This document shows, one piece after another, positions 52,570-61,204 of a stretch of 64,000 nt of DNA. Position 1 is the stretch's first letter. The number at the start of each line of letters is the position of its first letter. Made by a program: the position numbers and the translations under genes. The DNA comes from Flavobacteriales bacterium UBA1986 (GTDB taxonomy: Bacteria; Bacteroidota; Bacteroidia; Flavobacteriales_G; Salibacteraceae). Where the stretch lies: contig DDDG01000004.1 in the NCBI GenBank assembly GCA_002336245.1, positions 1 to 64,000 on the forward strand. Direction: 5' to 3'. Under the pieces are notes generated by a model. The model saw only the letters and a program-made list of their open reading frames with translations, did not search any database and had not been told where the DNA came from.

Positions 52570-54297
52570 ATGACCAGGCATTGGAATGTCCTAGAAAAAG
52601 CGAAGCCCGAAGAGATTCAAGATCTGCAGCACAAGATTGGCGTAGAAGAGCCCATTGCTCAAATTCTGTGGCAACGGGGCATTCGCAGCATGGAGGATGG
52701 CCGTTCCTTTTTTAAGTCCGGACTTCAAGATCTGCACGATCCATTTCTCATGAAAGGCATGGACAAGGCAGTTGAACGACTTCAACAAGCGCTTGAAGAA
52801 GGACAAAAGGTTTTGGTTTACGGCGATTACGACGTCGATGGCACTACGGCAGTGTCGAGTTTCTATCACTTTCTTAGTTCGTTTTACGATGAGGTCGACT
52901 ACTACATTCCCGATCGCTACCAAGAAGGTTATGGCGTTTCCTTTCAGAGCATTGCTTTTGCAGCCGAGCAAAAGGTTCAACTCATCATTAGCCTAGATTG
53001 TGGAATTAAGGCCACCGAGCAAGTGGCACGGGCGAAGTCCAAAGGCATCGATTTCATCATCTGCGATCACCACCTTCCAGGCAAAGAGCTGCCCCCAGCC
53101 GTCGCCATCTTAGACCCAAAGCAGAATGACTGTCCTTACCCATTCAAAGAGCTAACAGGCGCTGGAATTGGCTTCAAATTGATGATTGCCATGAAGGCGC
53201 GCATGCCATTCATTGAAACCGATCCTTTCGATTACCTCGACCTCGTTGCCATTAGCACGTGTTGTGATATTGTGCCTCTAATTGGTGAGAATCGAATTCT
53301 TGTAAAGTACGGTTTGCTGGCACTGAATCGACAAGCACGTCCGGGTTTGGCGGCCTTGCTGAATCGCGCAGGGAAAAAGGAGAAACTTTTTGTGAGCGAT
53401 TTGGTTTTTGCCATCGGCCCCAGAATCAATGCAGCAGGAAGGATTGGTCACGCTTCTGAAGCAGCTCGCTTGCTTCTTGAAACGGACGAAAAGAAATTGG
53501 AAGAGCTCTCTTTGGCAATCGAAGAGAAGAATCAAGAGCGACGAGATTTGGATAAGGAAACGACCGAAGAAGCATTGAAGATTCTGCGTTCCGAAAAGAA
53601 TTTTGCAGAGAACAAAAGCACCTTGGTGTTCAGTGAAAACTGGCACAAAGGAGTAGTTGGAATTGTTGCTTCTCGATTGATTGAGCAAGTGTATCGCCCA
53701 ACGATTGTACTCACCAAAAGCAATGGCCTCTGGACTGGATCAGCACGCTCAGTAAGAGGCTTTGATGTGCATGAAGCCATCGACGATTGCGCTACAGACC
53801 TAGAGCAATTTGGTGGACATAAGTACGCTGCCGGCATGAGTTTGAAGGAAGAAAAGCTCGAAAGTTTCAAGAAACACTTTGAAGAATCGGTTTCGAAACG
53901 AATTACAGAAGAAAAGTTAACACCGAAACTAAATGTTGATCTTGAGCTGCAGCTATCCGATCTAACTAATGAGCTCTACAAATGGTTGAAAGCTCTCCGA
54001 CCTTTCGGTCCGTCGAACTTAAGTCCTCAGTTTATGACTAGAAATTTGGTCGATGCGGGAGGAACTCGGCACGTTGGAGACGGGACTCACCTAAAGTTGG
54101 AAGTGAAGTCCAAATCCCAGGACCCAAATCCCATAACCATCAATGGAATTGCATTTGGTTTTGGAGAATGGCAAGAAAAGCTGAAGTCTGGAGTGGAATT
54201 CGACCTCGTTTACGCTCTCGAAATGAACGAGTGGAAAGGCAGGAAAAGTCTCCAGTTGATGGTGAAGGATATAAAGCTCTCAAGCGCTCATACTTAG
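52570..54297 (+). CDS. recJ: Single-stranded-DNA-specific exonuclease RecJ
   Basis: 575 residues from ATG 52570, chosen over the longer reading because the terminator and -7 element lie upstream. DHH/DHHA1 phosphoesterase with GDYDVDGTTAVS, IISLDCGIK and ICDHHLPG; DHHA1 segment includes WHKGVVGIVASRL and GHKYAAGMSL. Degrades 5' single-stranded ends in RecFOR recombination and mismatch repair. Pairs functionally with RecO (3.5 kb). Followed closely by lysS. Confidence 0.96.
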   Translation: MTRHWNVLEKAKPEEIQDLQHKIGVEEPIAQILWQRGIRSMEDGRSFFKSGLQDLHDPFLMKGMDKAVERLQQALEEGQKVLVYGDYDVDGTTAVSSFYHFLSSFYDEVDYYIPDRYQEGYGVSFQSIAFAAEQKVQLIISLDCGIKATEQVARAKSKGIDFIICDHHLPGKELPPAVAILDPKQNDCPYPFKELTGAGIGFKLMIAMKARMPFIETDPFDYLDLVAISTCCDIVPLIGENRILVKYGLLALNRQARPGLAALLNRAGKKEKLFVSDLVFAIGPRINAAGRIGHASEAARLLLETDEKKLEELSLAIEEKNQERRDLDKETTEEALKILRSEKNFAENKSTLVFSENWHKGVVGIVASRLIEQVYRPTIVLTKSNGLWTGSARSVRGFDVHEAIDDCATDLEQFGGHKYAAGMSLKEEKLESFKKHFEESVSKRITEEKLTPKLNVDLELQLSDLTNELYKWLKALRPFGPSNLSPQFMTRNLVDAGGTRHVGDGTHLKLEVKSKSQDPNPITINGIAFGFGEWQEKLKSGVEFDLVYALEMNEWKGRKSLQLMVKDIKLSSAHT

Positions 54298-54321
54298 CCT
54301 TCTCTAAGACTGCGAAGCGAT

Positions 54322-54329
54322 TATCTTTG
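54322..54329 (+). promoter_or_regulatory. -7 promoter element of lysS
   Basis: TATCTTTG matches TAnnTTTG, 19 bases before the lysS ATG, giving a leader of about 14 bases. Confidence 0.4.
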
Positions 54330-54348
54330 CCCGCCTATAATACAGAGG

Positions 54349-56109
54349 ATGTCACAAGAATTATCGGAACAAGAAGTAATACGCAGAGAAGCCTTAGAGC
54401 AGCTGCGCGCATTGGGAATTGAGCCTTATCCAGCAGATCTCTTTGAAGTGAATGTCAAATCCACGGAGATAAAGGAAGGCTTTAAGTCGGAAGGAGATTT
54501 TCAGGAAGTGAGCATTGCCGGTCGATTGATGGGGAAGCGCATCATGGGAAAAGCCTCCTTTGCCGAACTCATGGATCCTCATGGGCGGATTCAGATCTAC
54601 GTGAACCGCGACGAAATTTGCCCTTCGGAAGACAAGACCATGTACAACGATGTCTTCAAGAAACTCCTCGACATCGGAGATTTCATCGGCATCAAAGGCC
54701 ATGTTTTCAAAACTCAAGTAGGGGAAATCAGCATCCATGTGAAGGAATTGAAAGTGCTTTCCAAGTCCTTGCGTCCGCTCCCAATCGTGAAAACCGATGC
54801 AGATGGCGGAATACACGATGCCTTTGTGGATCCAGAGATGCGCTATCGTCAGCGCTACGTCGACCTCATCGTGAACGATCATGTGAAGGAGACTTTCCTG
54901 AAACGCAGCAAGGTCATCAGCACCCTGCGGGAGTTCTTCAACTCAAAAGAATATTTAGAAGTTGAAACACCCATTCTTCAGCCGATTCCAGGAGGAGCGG
55001 CAGCGCGGCCGTTCATCACCCACCACAACGCACTCGACATTCCCTTGTACTTGCGCATCGCCAATGAGCTTTACTTGAAGCGATTGATCGTTGGAGGATT
55101 TGAAGGCGTGTATGAGTTCGCCAAAGACTTCAGAAACGAGGGAATGGACCGCACGCACAATCCGGAGTTCACGGTGATGGAAATCTATGTAGCCTACAAA
55201 GACTACAACTGGATGATGGACTTCACCGAGGAGATGTTCCGCAAGGTCGCCATGGCCATTCACGGAACTTTGAGCTTTGAATTCAACGGCAAAACCATCG
55301 ACTTCAGCAAACCTTTTGATCGTGTGAGCATGTACGAAGCGATTTTGGAACACACTGGAGTCGACATTTCGGGCATGGATGAAGACGCGCTCAGAAAGCA
55401 ATGTCAGGAATGGCACATTGCTGTAGACAACAGCATGGGTCGTGGAAAGATGATCGATGCGATTTTCGGAGAGAAGTGTGAAGCGCATTATGTGCAGCCG
55501 ACCTTCATCAAAGACTATCCGATTGAAATGTCGCCTTTGAGCAAACGGCACCGCGACAATCCAGAATTGACCGAACGCTTTGAATTGTTCATCAATGGAA
55601 CTGAGTTCGCAAACGCCTACAGTGAGTTGAACGACCCCATCGATCAGATGGAACGCTTTCAAGAACAACTGAAGTTGGGCGAACGCGGCGACGACGAAGC
55701 CATGTTCATCGACAAAGACTTTGTGCGTTCCTTGGAGTACGGAATGCCGCCCACCTCAGGATTGGGTGTTGGCATCGACCGCCTTGTGATGCTTATGACC
55801 AACAATACATCCATCCAAGAAGTGCTTTTCTTTCCTCAGATGAGACCTGAAAAGGAGCAAAAAGCTGCAAGCGACAAGCCTCAAGTAGCTTCGTCGGCCG
55901 AAGCCGCTGGCGAAGGACGGGAGTTGAGTGAGAATGAGAAGTTGGTTCTAAAGAACTTGGAAGGTGCTGAAAAATTGGATCTAAACCAATTGAAAGAATC
56001 CGTTGGCCTCAGCAACAAACAATGGGACAAAAGCCTTAAGGGTTTGCGGGAGAAAGAGCTCATCAAGATCTCGAAGACAGAGGAAGGATTGTTTATCGAG
56101 AGAGTCTAG
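54349..56109 (+). CDS. lysS: Lysine-tRNA ligase (class II) with C-terminal extension
   Basis: 586 residues. Residues 1-500 are a standard class II LysRS: an N-terminal OB fold, motif 2 around FAKDFRNEGMDRTHNPEF, and motif 3 GLGVGIDRLVMLM. An acidic linker (about 505-525) leads to an extra 60-residue domain of winged-helix shape, ENEKLVLKNLEG then LSNKQWDKSLKGLREKELI. Bacteroidota LysRS are generally longer than the 500-residue form, so the tail is expected; its role may be tRNA or partner binding. The TAG stop is inside a hairpin. Confidence 0.95.
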   Translation: MSQELSEQEVIRREALEQLRALGIEPYPADLFEVNVKSTEIKEGFKSEGDFQEVSIAGRLMGKRIMGKASFAELMDPHGRIQIYVNRDEICPSEDKTMYNDVFKKLLDIGDFIGIKGHVFKTQVGEISIHVKELKVLSKSLRPLPIVKTDADGGIHDAFVDPEMRYRQRYVDLIVNDHVKETFLKRSKVISTLREFFNSKEYLEVETPILQPIPGGAAARPFITHHNALDIPLYLRIANELYLKRLIVGGFEGVYEFAKDFRNEGMDRTHNPEFTVMEIYVAYKDYNWMMDFTEEMFRKVAMAIHGTLSFEFNGKTIDFSKPFDRVSMYEAILEHTGVDISGMDEDALRKQCQEWHIAVDNSMGRGKMIDAIFGEKCEAHYVQPTFIKDYPIEMSPLSKRHRDNPELTERFELFINGTEFANAYSELNDPIDQMERFQEQLKLGERGDDEAMFIDKDFVRSLEYGMPPTSGLGVGIDRLVMLMTNNTSIQEVLFFPQMRPEKEQKAASDKPQVASSAEAAGEGRELSENEKLVLKNLEGAEKLDLNQLKESVGLSNKQWDKSLKGLREKELIKISKTEEGLFIERV

Positions 56110-56178
56110 CTGTAAGCCTCTAGCTACAAGTTTCAAGTTTGGTTCAGAAGCTATTTGTAGCTCGAGGCTTGCAGCTAG
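56106..56178. repeat. Imperfect 24-bp inverted repeat after lysS
   Basis: CTAGCTGTAAGCCTCTAGCTACAA (56106-56129) pairs with 56155-56178 with two mismatches around a 25-base loop. The left arm covers the lysS stop codon. There is no T-run, so it may protect the 3' end of the mRNA or be a dispersed intergenic repeat. Confidence 0.6.
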
Positions 56179-56318
56179 GATAGGTTGTCACGGATTAGCC
56201 ATCTGATCTGCTTCGAAAGCAAGCTTTGAATTTATCAGCTGGTCTTTGCTCGTTCTTAGGTGATTTTAGTCATTTTCCGTCTCTGTTCAAAGGTCTACAC
56301 TTTGCAAAATCATTCCAC

Positions 56319-56540
56319 ATGGAAACGCTTGGAGAAGGAAAATCAAAAAAGAATAACTCTGGCTGCTTCAAACTAGTGATTTTAGGGATTGGGTTTCTCC
56401 TTTTATGTAGTCCACTTAATCCATTCTTAGAGTTTCATCAGATCGGAGAGGAGGACTACCTGACCAACTCGTCTTGGCTTGTAATGACAGTTTTGGTTTT
56501 TGCGTATGGCTGGCTCGCGATCATGTGGTTAAGAGATTGA
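56319..56540 (+). CDS. Small hypothetical membrane protein
   Basis: 73 residues from ATG 56319, with two membrane helices (about 15-33 and 50-68) and a Lys-rich start. No family recognised. The longer reading to 56226 is less likely because it has no usual start features. It stands in a stretch of poorly conserved small genes. Confidence 0.5.
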   Translation: METLGEGKSKKNNSGCFKLVILGIGFLLLCSPLNPFLEFHQIGEEDYLTNSSWLVMTVLVFAYGWLAIMWLRD

Positions 56541-56577
56541 GGGAAACTACAACAGAGATATGGTAGTTTTTGGCTTT

Positions 56578-57198
56578 TCACAAAATGTGAGATATTATCA
56601 ATATAAATGATAGGACCAAAGAAAGAGGCATTAGCCATTGTACTCGATAAGCCAATATATTGGTCAGGATAAGGTATAACACCCACCCCACAATCAGCAC
56701 AAGTATTGAACTCCACCAAGTATTATAGATGAAGTTTAAGGCTCCCCCGGATAAAACAATAATAAATCCAATGATTGGAGAAAGTGGGGAAGTAAAAATC
56801 GCACCGGTTCTCCACCTTTCAAATCGTCGCGCAAAGTATGCCTGACTTTCATCATCATCAAAAGAGAAACCGTTGTCTAAGCCACTATTAGTTTCAAGTT
56901 CAATTTTACTTTCAGCCATGATCTTGTATAAGGCTAGAATGAAGCCGGACATGCTAAAGGAGGAGCAAAGGGCGAAGAAAAGAAGGTTGTTCATGTCATT
57001 CTGGGATTTGTTCCACATCCACTGTACTTTTTGTGAATTTGGATAAGTCCTCGGTAAAAAACGTCCTTTAAAATGCCCATCCGTAAATCTTGTATTTAGT
57101 ATATAAACGTACAAAAAACCACTTTGAAGTGAGGCCCCTAGTATTATTGACCCGATCAGATTGAGTAGGATATTTGGTAACCAAAAACGCCTGTTCAT
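56578..57198 (-). CDS. Hypothetical membrane protein (possible C-terminal part of a split gene)
   Basis: 206 residues with four or five membrane helices, no family recognised. ATG 57198 lies 131 bases inside the 57068-57523 reading. AT-richer than the housekeeping genes around. If one T were removed from the T run (A run on the plus strand, 57183-57187), the upstream reading would join this one as AFWLPN, giving a single protein of about 320 residues; so a frameshift is likely, though two overlapping genes cannot be excluded. Confidence 0.5.
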   Translation of the reverse strand: MNRRFWLPNILLNLIGSIILGASLQSGFLYVYILNTRFTDGHFKGRFLPRTYPNSQKVQWMWNKSQNDMNNLLFFALCSSFSMSGFILALYKIMAESKIELETNSGLDNGFSFDDDESQAYFARRFERWRTGAIFTSPLSPIIGFIIVLSGGALNFIYNTWWSSILVLIVGWVLYLILTNILAYRVQWLMPLSLVLSFILIISHIL

Positions 57199-57523
57199 AT
57201 GTCTTCTTCAAATCTGAATACTCTTTTATTTTCCCTCCCTCGTCGTTAATCCTGAGCAGCTTCCAAGTAATAATTGTAGTGACTCCGCCAACGACTACAC
57301 AAAGAGGAACTATGAGAAATTCAGATTCAAAGGATTCAAAAATCCACTTGATCAAGTACAACCCAAGACAAAAGCTGACCAAGCACATTATTTGCATAAT
57401 CCAATAGGAATAACGTATAAATTTTTCTCGATTTGAGTGATCGTCTCGATATTCTATCATTATACCGTATGGGTGATCCTTGTACCGTTCTAATAAATCT
57501 AGATACAGGTCTTTTTCAGCCAT
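57068..57523 (-). CDS. Hypothetical membrane protein (possible N-terminal part of a split gene)
   Basis: 151 residues: a charged cytoplasmic start (MAEKDLYLDLLERYKDH), two membrane helices (about 38-58 and 70-90), then a helical segment. The final 40 residues overlap the next membrane protein out of frame and look non-native. See that entry for the T-run frameshift. No family recognised. Confidence 0.5.
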   Translation of the reverse strand: MAEKDLYLDLLERYKDHPYGIMIEYRDDHSNREKFIRYSYWIMQIMCLVSFCLGLYLIKWIFESFESEFLIVPLCVVVGGVTTIITWKLLRINDEGGKIKEYSDLKKTYEQAFLVTKYPTQSDRVNNTRGLTSKWFFVRLYTKYKIYGWAF

Positions 57524-57539
57524 TCCAATAGAATGATCT

Positions 57540-58388
57540 TTAGTTGATCACTACTTTCTCTACCATTTTGTCTCCGCCATCGATGACGCTTACAAAGTAG
57601 ATTCCAGACTGAAGAGCAGAAACATCGATCGATGCTTCAGAATTCATAGTTCCAGAGTAGCTCACAGAACCTAAAATGTTGATTACTTCAACCTGAACAT
57701 CGCTGTTTGAGTTGTAGTCAAGATTCAAAATTCTTGCTGCCTGATCCATAGTTACACTAAGTGTGTTCTCATCGTTCAATTCAACCGTTCCAACAGCATT
57801 GATCGTGCAATGGTCAAGAAGAGTTCTCAAAGAAGCATTCACCTCAGAGCTTGTTGCTGGGAAAGCATCCGCTTGGTGCATTGACTTCCAAGATCCGTCC
57901 TGACAAATCACGATGAAGTGAGGAAGACCATAAGAGGTAGGTCCAGTTGGGTTTCTGTAAGGAGAAGAACTCATGAAAGCTGTATTGTAAGAACCGTAAG
58001 CTTTCATGTCGAACATTGGGTTATTGGCACCAAACTCAGTTCTAAAGTCAGCGATTGACTTAGTGGCATGAGTAGAGGTATTCACATCCAATGAAACGAT
58101 TTCCAATTGGTCTGAACCGTCAGGTCCGAGCTCTTGATAAATATCGTCGAGTTCAGGAGTTGAGTACTGGCAGTAGAAGCAAGTCGTGAAGAAGTAGTCT
58201 AAAAGGACAACTTTTCCAGCGTCTAATTCGTCTTGTAGATTGATTTCCACGCTTCCGCTTTCTGCATAGGAAGTCATGGTAAAATCGGCGGCTGTACCAG
58301 CTGCTCCTTCGTCTTTGAAGAAGTTCTGCGCTTCCGCAATTTGAGAACCAGCGATTAAAGCGCCGGCAAGAAATAAATGTTTGATCAT
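57540..58388 (-). CDS. Thioredoxin-fold protein with T9SS sorting domain
   Basis: 282 residues. Signal peptide ends near AEAQ. A TlpA/AhpC-type thioredoxin fold carries the redox pair CFYC in LDYFFTTCFYCQYSTPEL near 70-75; residues 185-205 close the fold. The sorting domain covers the last 75 residues (TLSVTMDQAARILNLDYNS to EKVVIN), a type A T9SS domain. Likely a secreted or surface disulfide protein; redox partner unknown. Confidence 0.83.
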   Translation of the reverse strand: MIKHLFLAGALIAGSQIAEAQNFFKDEGAAGTAADFTMTSYAESGSVEINLQDELDAGKVVLLDYFFTTCFYCQYSTPELDDIYQELGPDGSDQLEIVSLDVNTSTHATKSIADFRTEFGANNPMFDMKAYGSYNTAFMSSSPYRNPTGPTSYGLPHFIVICQDGSWKSMHQADAFPATSSEVNASLRTLLDHCTINAVGTVELNDENTLSVTMDQAARILNLDYNSNSDVQVEVINILGSVSYSGTMNSEASIDVSALQSGIYFVSVIDGGDKMVEKVVIN

Positions 58389-58504
58389 AATTTTAGCTTG
58401 AAGTTTTCGAACGAATATACTTCGATATTTTAAAACGTATCCCTCACTTTTTTAGGGATTTATGTCAAAAGCATGGGTGTTGCGATTTCAAGTACTTTTA
58501 CTGA

Positions 58505-59236
58505 ATGAAGTACATTACCTTGAGTCTTGCACTCCTAACCTTCAGTGGTTTGGACCTAAAATCTCAGTCCTTTGAATTCCTCGACGATTCAAACAACCCA
58601 ATTGGAAGCGAATATTTATTCGTTGACAATGGCTCTAACTTGAGCCTCACCAAAGTGCATGTGCGAAATTCCGCAAGCTCAGCCAAGGCCTTCAAACTAA
58701 CTGCTCACCACCTCGAAAACCCAACGAACGTCGATCTTCAAATTTGCTTTGCAGGTGGCTGTTTTGTGATCGCGGGGAACACCGATTCAACTGCTCCTTA
58801 TACACCAGGCCCTTCACAAAGCGTTGATGGTGCTCAGATATTCGATGATTTAAAAATTGGTCCATTTTCGGGAGCTTGGAACATGAACGACTCCGCAACT
58901 TGGCACATTCTGATGTTCGATGAAGCAGATTCAACGGACTTCACAGAGGTGGTACTTAAATGGAAAGCGGGAGAGGGCAGCACGCAAACAAGCCTTGAAT
59001 TCGTTCAGTCAAGCCAGTCGCTTCGCGTATTTCCAAACCCAAGCACAGATCAATTGGTATTCGAGGGTTTCCCGCAGGATGCCGTCATCGAGCTTTTTGA
59101 TCTAGAAGGAAAACTCGTTCTTCAAGAGAGCATGCAAACCATCATTGAAGTTGATTTTCTTCCGCGAGGAACTTACATTTCAAGAGTACGCTCGAGAGAG
59201 GCTGTTCTGTTTGAGGACAAGATTATTCTGAAATAA
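58505..59236 (+). CDS. T9SS type A sorting domain protein
   Basis: 243 residues. Signal peptide ends near LKSQ (about 20). Residues 22-150 form an unassigned beta-rich domain (FLDDSNNPIGSEYLFVDNGSN, a Cys pair in CFAGGCFV), and the sorting domain starts FPNPSTDQLVFEG. TACTTTTA, close to the -7 consensus, ends four bases before the ATG. Divergent from the thioredoxin-fold gene. Function of the N-terminal domain is unknown. Confidence 0.8.
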   Translation: MKYITLSLALLTFSGLDLKSQSFEFLDDSNNPIGSEYLFVDNGSNLSLTKVHVRNSASSAKAFKLTAHHLENPTNVDLQICFAGGCFVIAGNTDSTAPYTPGPSQSVDGAQIFDDLKIGPFSGAWNMNDSATWHILMFDEADSTDFTEVVLKWKAGEGSTQTSLEFVQSSQSLRVFPNPSTDQLVFEGFPQDAVIELFDLEGKLVLQESMQTIIEVDFLPRGTYISRVRSREAVLFEDKIILK

Positions 59237-59260
59237 CAGCAACAACCCGCTATTTCATTC

Positions 59261-59902
59261 ATGACCTATTCTTGGCTAGAAGGCGAAGGCTCTACACTCA
59301 TTTACATCGGCGATCCAATGTGCAGTTGGTGCTACGGATTTGCCCCTGAAATCAGTGAAATCAAATAAGCCTACCCGCAATACGATTTCAAAGTAATACT
59401 CGGTGGTTTGAGGCCAGGTGGAACCGAAACCAATAAAGACTTGGGAAGCTTTCTAGATCACCACTGGAAGGAAGTTGAGAAAAGAACCTGGCAAAAGTTC
59501 AACTACGACATTCTGAAAGACGATTCACTGGTGTACGACACAGAGCCATCCTCACGGGCGGTGGTCGTTGCCCGCAAGATGAAACCGGAAATTGAGCTCC
59601 ACTTCTTTAAAGCAGTTCAATTGGCTTTCTACTTTGAAGGAAAGGATATGAGAGATGTAGAGAGCTTTGTGGAGATCGCCAAAAAGTTCGACCTCGACGA
59701 ATCCCAATACCGGGAACTCTTCGAATCGGAGGAAATCAAGTACGAGACGAAGACTGATTATCAACTCTCGAGCGAAATGGGCATCAAGGGTTTTCCGTCC
59801 ATGGTGTTTAAGCATGCGGGTCAATTCTTCTTGATTTCAAATGGTTATCGAGAAGCCAAAGACTTAAAGGAGACGATTGAGTCGATACTCAAAGGGGAAT
59901 AA
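59261..59902 (+). pseudogene. DsbA/FrnE-like thioredoxin-fold gene with in-frame TAA
   Basis: ATG 59261 reads through the redox motif DPMCSWCYGFAPEI (C21, C24) and, after a TAA at 59366-59368, continues in the same frame with AYPQYDFKVILGGLRPGG and a normal C-terminal half to 59902 (SSEMGIKGFPSMVF has the cis-Pro region). Both halves are needed for the fold. The missing residue is probably Glu (GAA to TAA). The broken gene would yield a 35-residue peptide. Sequencing error possible. Confidence 0.82.
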
Positions 59903-60007
59903 GGGCCATGAGCTCTCAGATGATGACTTTCCTTAATCTAGGTAACCAAGTCAAAAGCAATAGCTAATTTTCGGAGACAATCACAATCACCAAAAAACTC
60001 TCATTAC

Positions 60008-60988
60008 ATGAAAAGCCACTTTAAACTGACGGCAACCGCCTTCGTTCTTTTTGCTCTGCTCTTTAGCTCATGCAAAAAAGAAGATCCTTCCGTAACAGCC
60101 GAAGACCAAACATTTACACTAGAAGAAAACCCAACTCAAGGCCAAGTGATTGGTGAAATTCAGGCCTCCTTTGATAACGTCAATAACAAGGGCTTTTCCT
60201 TCTCACCTGAGCACGAAGGCCTCGCAGAACACGTAACAATAAACCGAACGTCGGGGCACCTCACGGTTTCGAACCCAGCTTACTTCGACTACGAACAAGT
60301 TACAAGCGCAAGCGCTCAAGTCAAAATTTCAGGTTTCAACGACAAGGATGTTGAAGAAACTACAACCATTACGATCACCATCAACATCACAGACGTTGAA
60401 GATGGAGGAGGCTGAGCCACCACCACCACCCACTAAAACCGTTCAACAACGCCTGAACGAAGGAGAAACTCCATTGGCCATTTTCACAGACGACAACAGC
60501 TTCTTGGATTCACTCTACGGAAAGACCTATGAAGGTGGACTGATTGCTTATCTCAACACTTCAACTGGAGCTGGCTTTGTGGTTGCTCCAAGCGACCTCA
60601 GCACTACCTACAAATGGGATCACAATCCACCTGCTGGAGGCTTTACTCAAACGAACGATACCTTATCGGCGATTGGCAGCGGAGCTGCAAATACAAGTGG
60701 AATAGTTGACAGCCTTGGAGCTGGTGCAAATGCGGCCTCTGCCTGCACCGATTTGAGTCAAGGCGGAAAAACCGACTGGTATTTGCCTTCAACAGATGAG
60801 CTTACTGAAGCTTGGAGAAATTTGCACAAAGAGGGTCTTGGAAGCTTTCCTTAGGCTATTACTGGACATCTACTGAAGTCGGCGCGAACCAAGCAATTCG
60901 CAGTGATTTTGCCCAAGCAGGAGCTATTTTGAGTACCGGCGAATTCAAAGACATTCTAAACAACGTGCGCGCATTCCGCTCCTTCTAG
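60008..60988 (+). pseudogene. Cadherin-like/DUF1566 lipoprotein with two frameshifts
   Basis: A signal peptide with lipobox FSSC starts at 60008, followed by a cadherin-like beta domain to about 60400. A +1 shift (extra G near 60400-60415) moves to the frame of the proline stretch and the DUF1566 (Lcl C-terminal) domain to about 60845: GKTYEGGLIAYLN, GGKTDWYLPSTDELTEAW. A missing T in the T-run 60846-60848 moves back to the first frame, whose GYYWTSTEVGAN and NNVRAFRSF close the domain at TAG 60986-60988. With both bases restored, one lipoprotein of about 325 residues results. Confidence 0.82.
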
Positions 60989-61204
60989 ATGAAAGGCATT
61001 AGTGAAAAAATTGCGACTAGATCGAAAGGCTTTGCATTTCGTGCGTGCTTGAACATTTGAAGTACAGCTGGGTTCTAACTACTCAATTGAGTTTGGTATG
61101 CTGAGAGAAGCCTTCAACAAGCCATTTCCGACCGCTCAATTGGAGAGGAGCGCATCTTCGGTTTTATGCGTGTTTGGAATGATGTTGAACCCTATTTTAG
61201 TACC

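Noticed and set aside
58439..58459. ATCCCT/AGGGAT hairpin between the thioredoxin-fold and sorting-domain genes
   Set aside because: Six-pair stem between divergent genes, no T-run in a useful place and no second copy; not distinctive enough.
60989..61204. Possible gene remnant between the DUF1566 gene and the lipoprotein
   Set aside because: Short readings such as RSKGFAFRACLNI hint at coding origin, but no frame or family could be supported.
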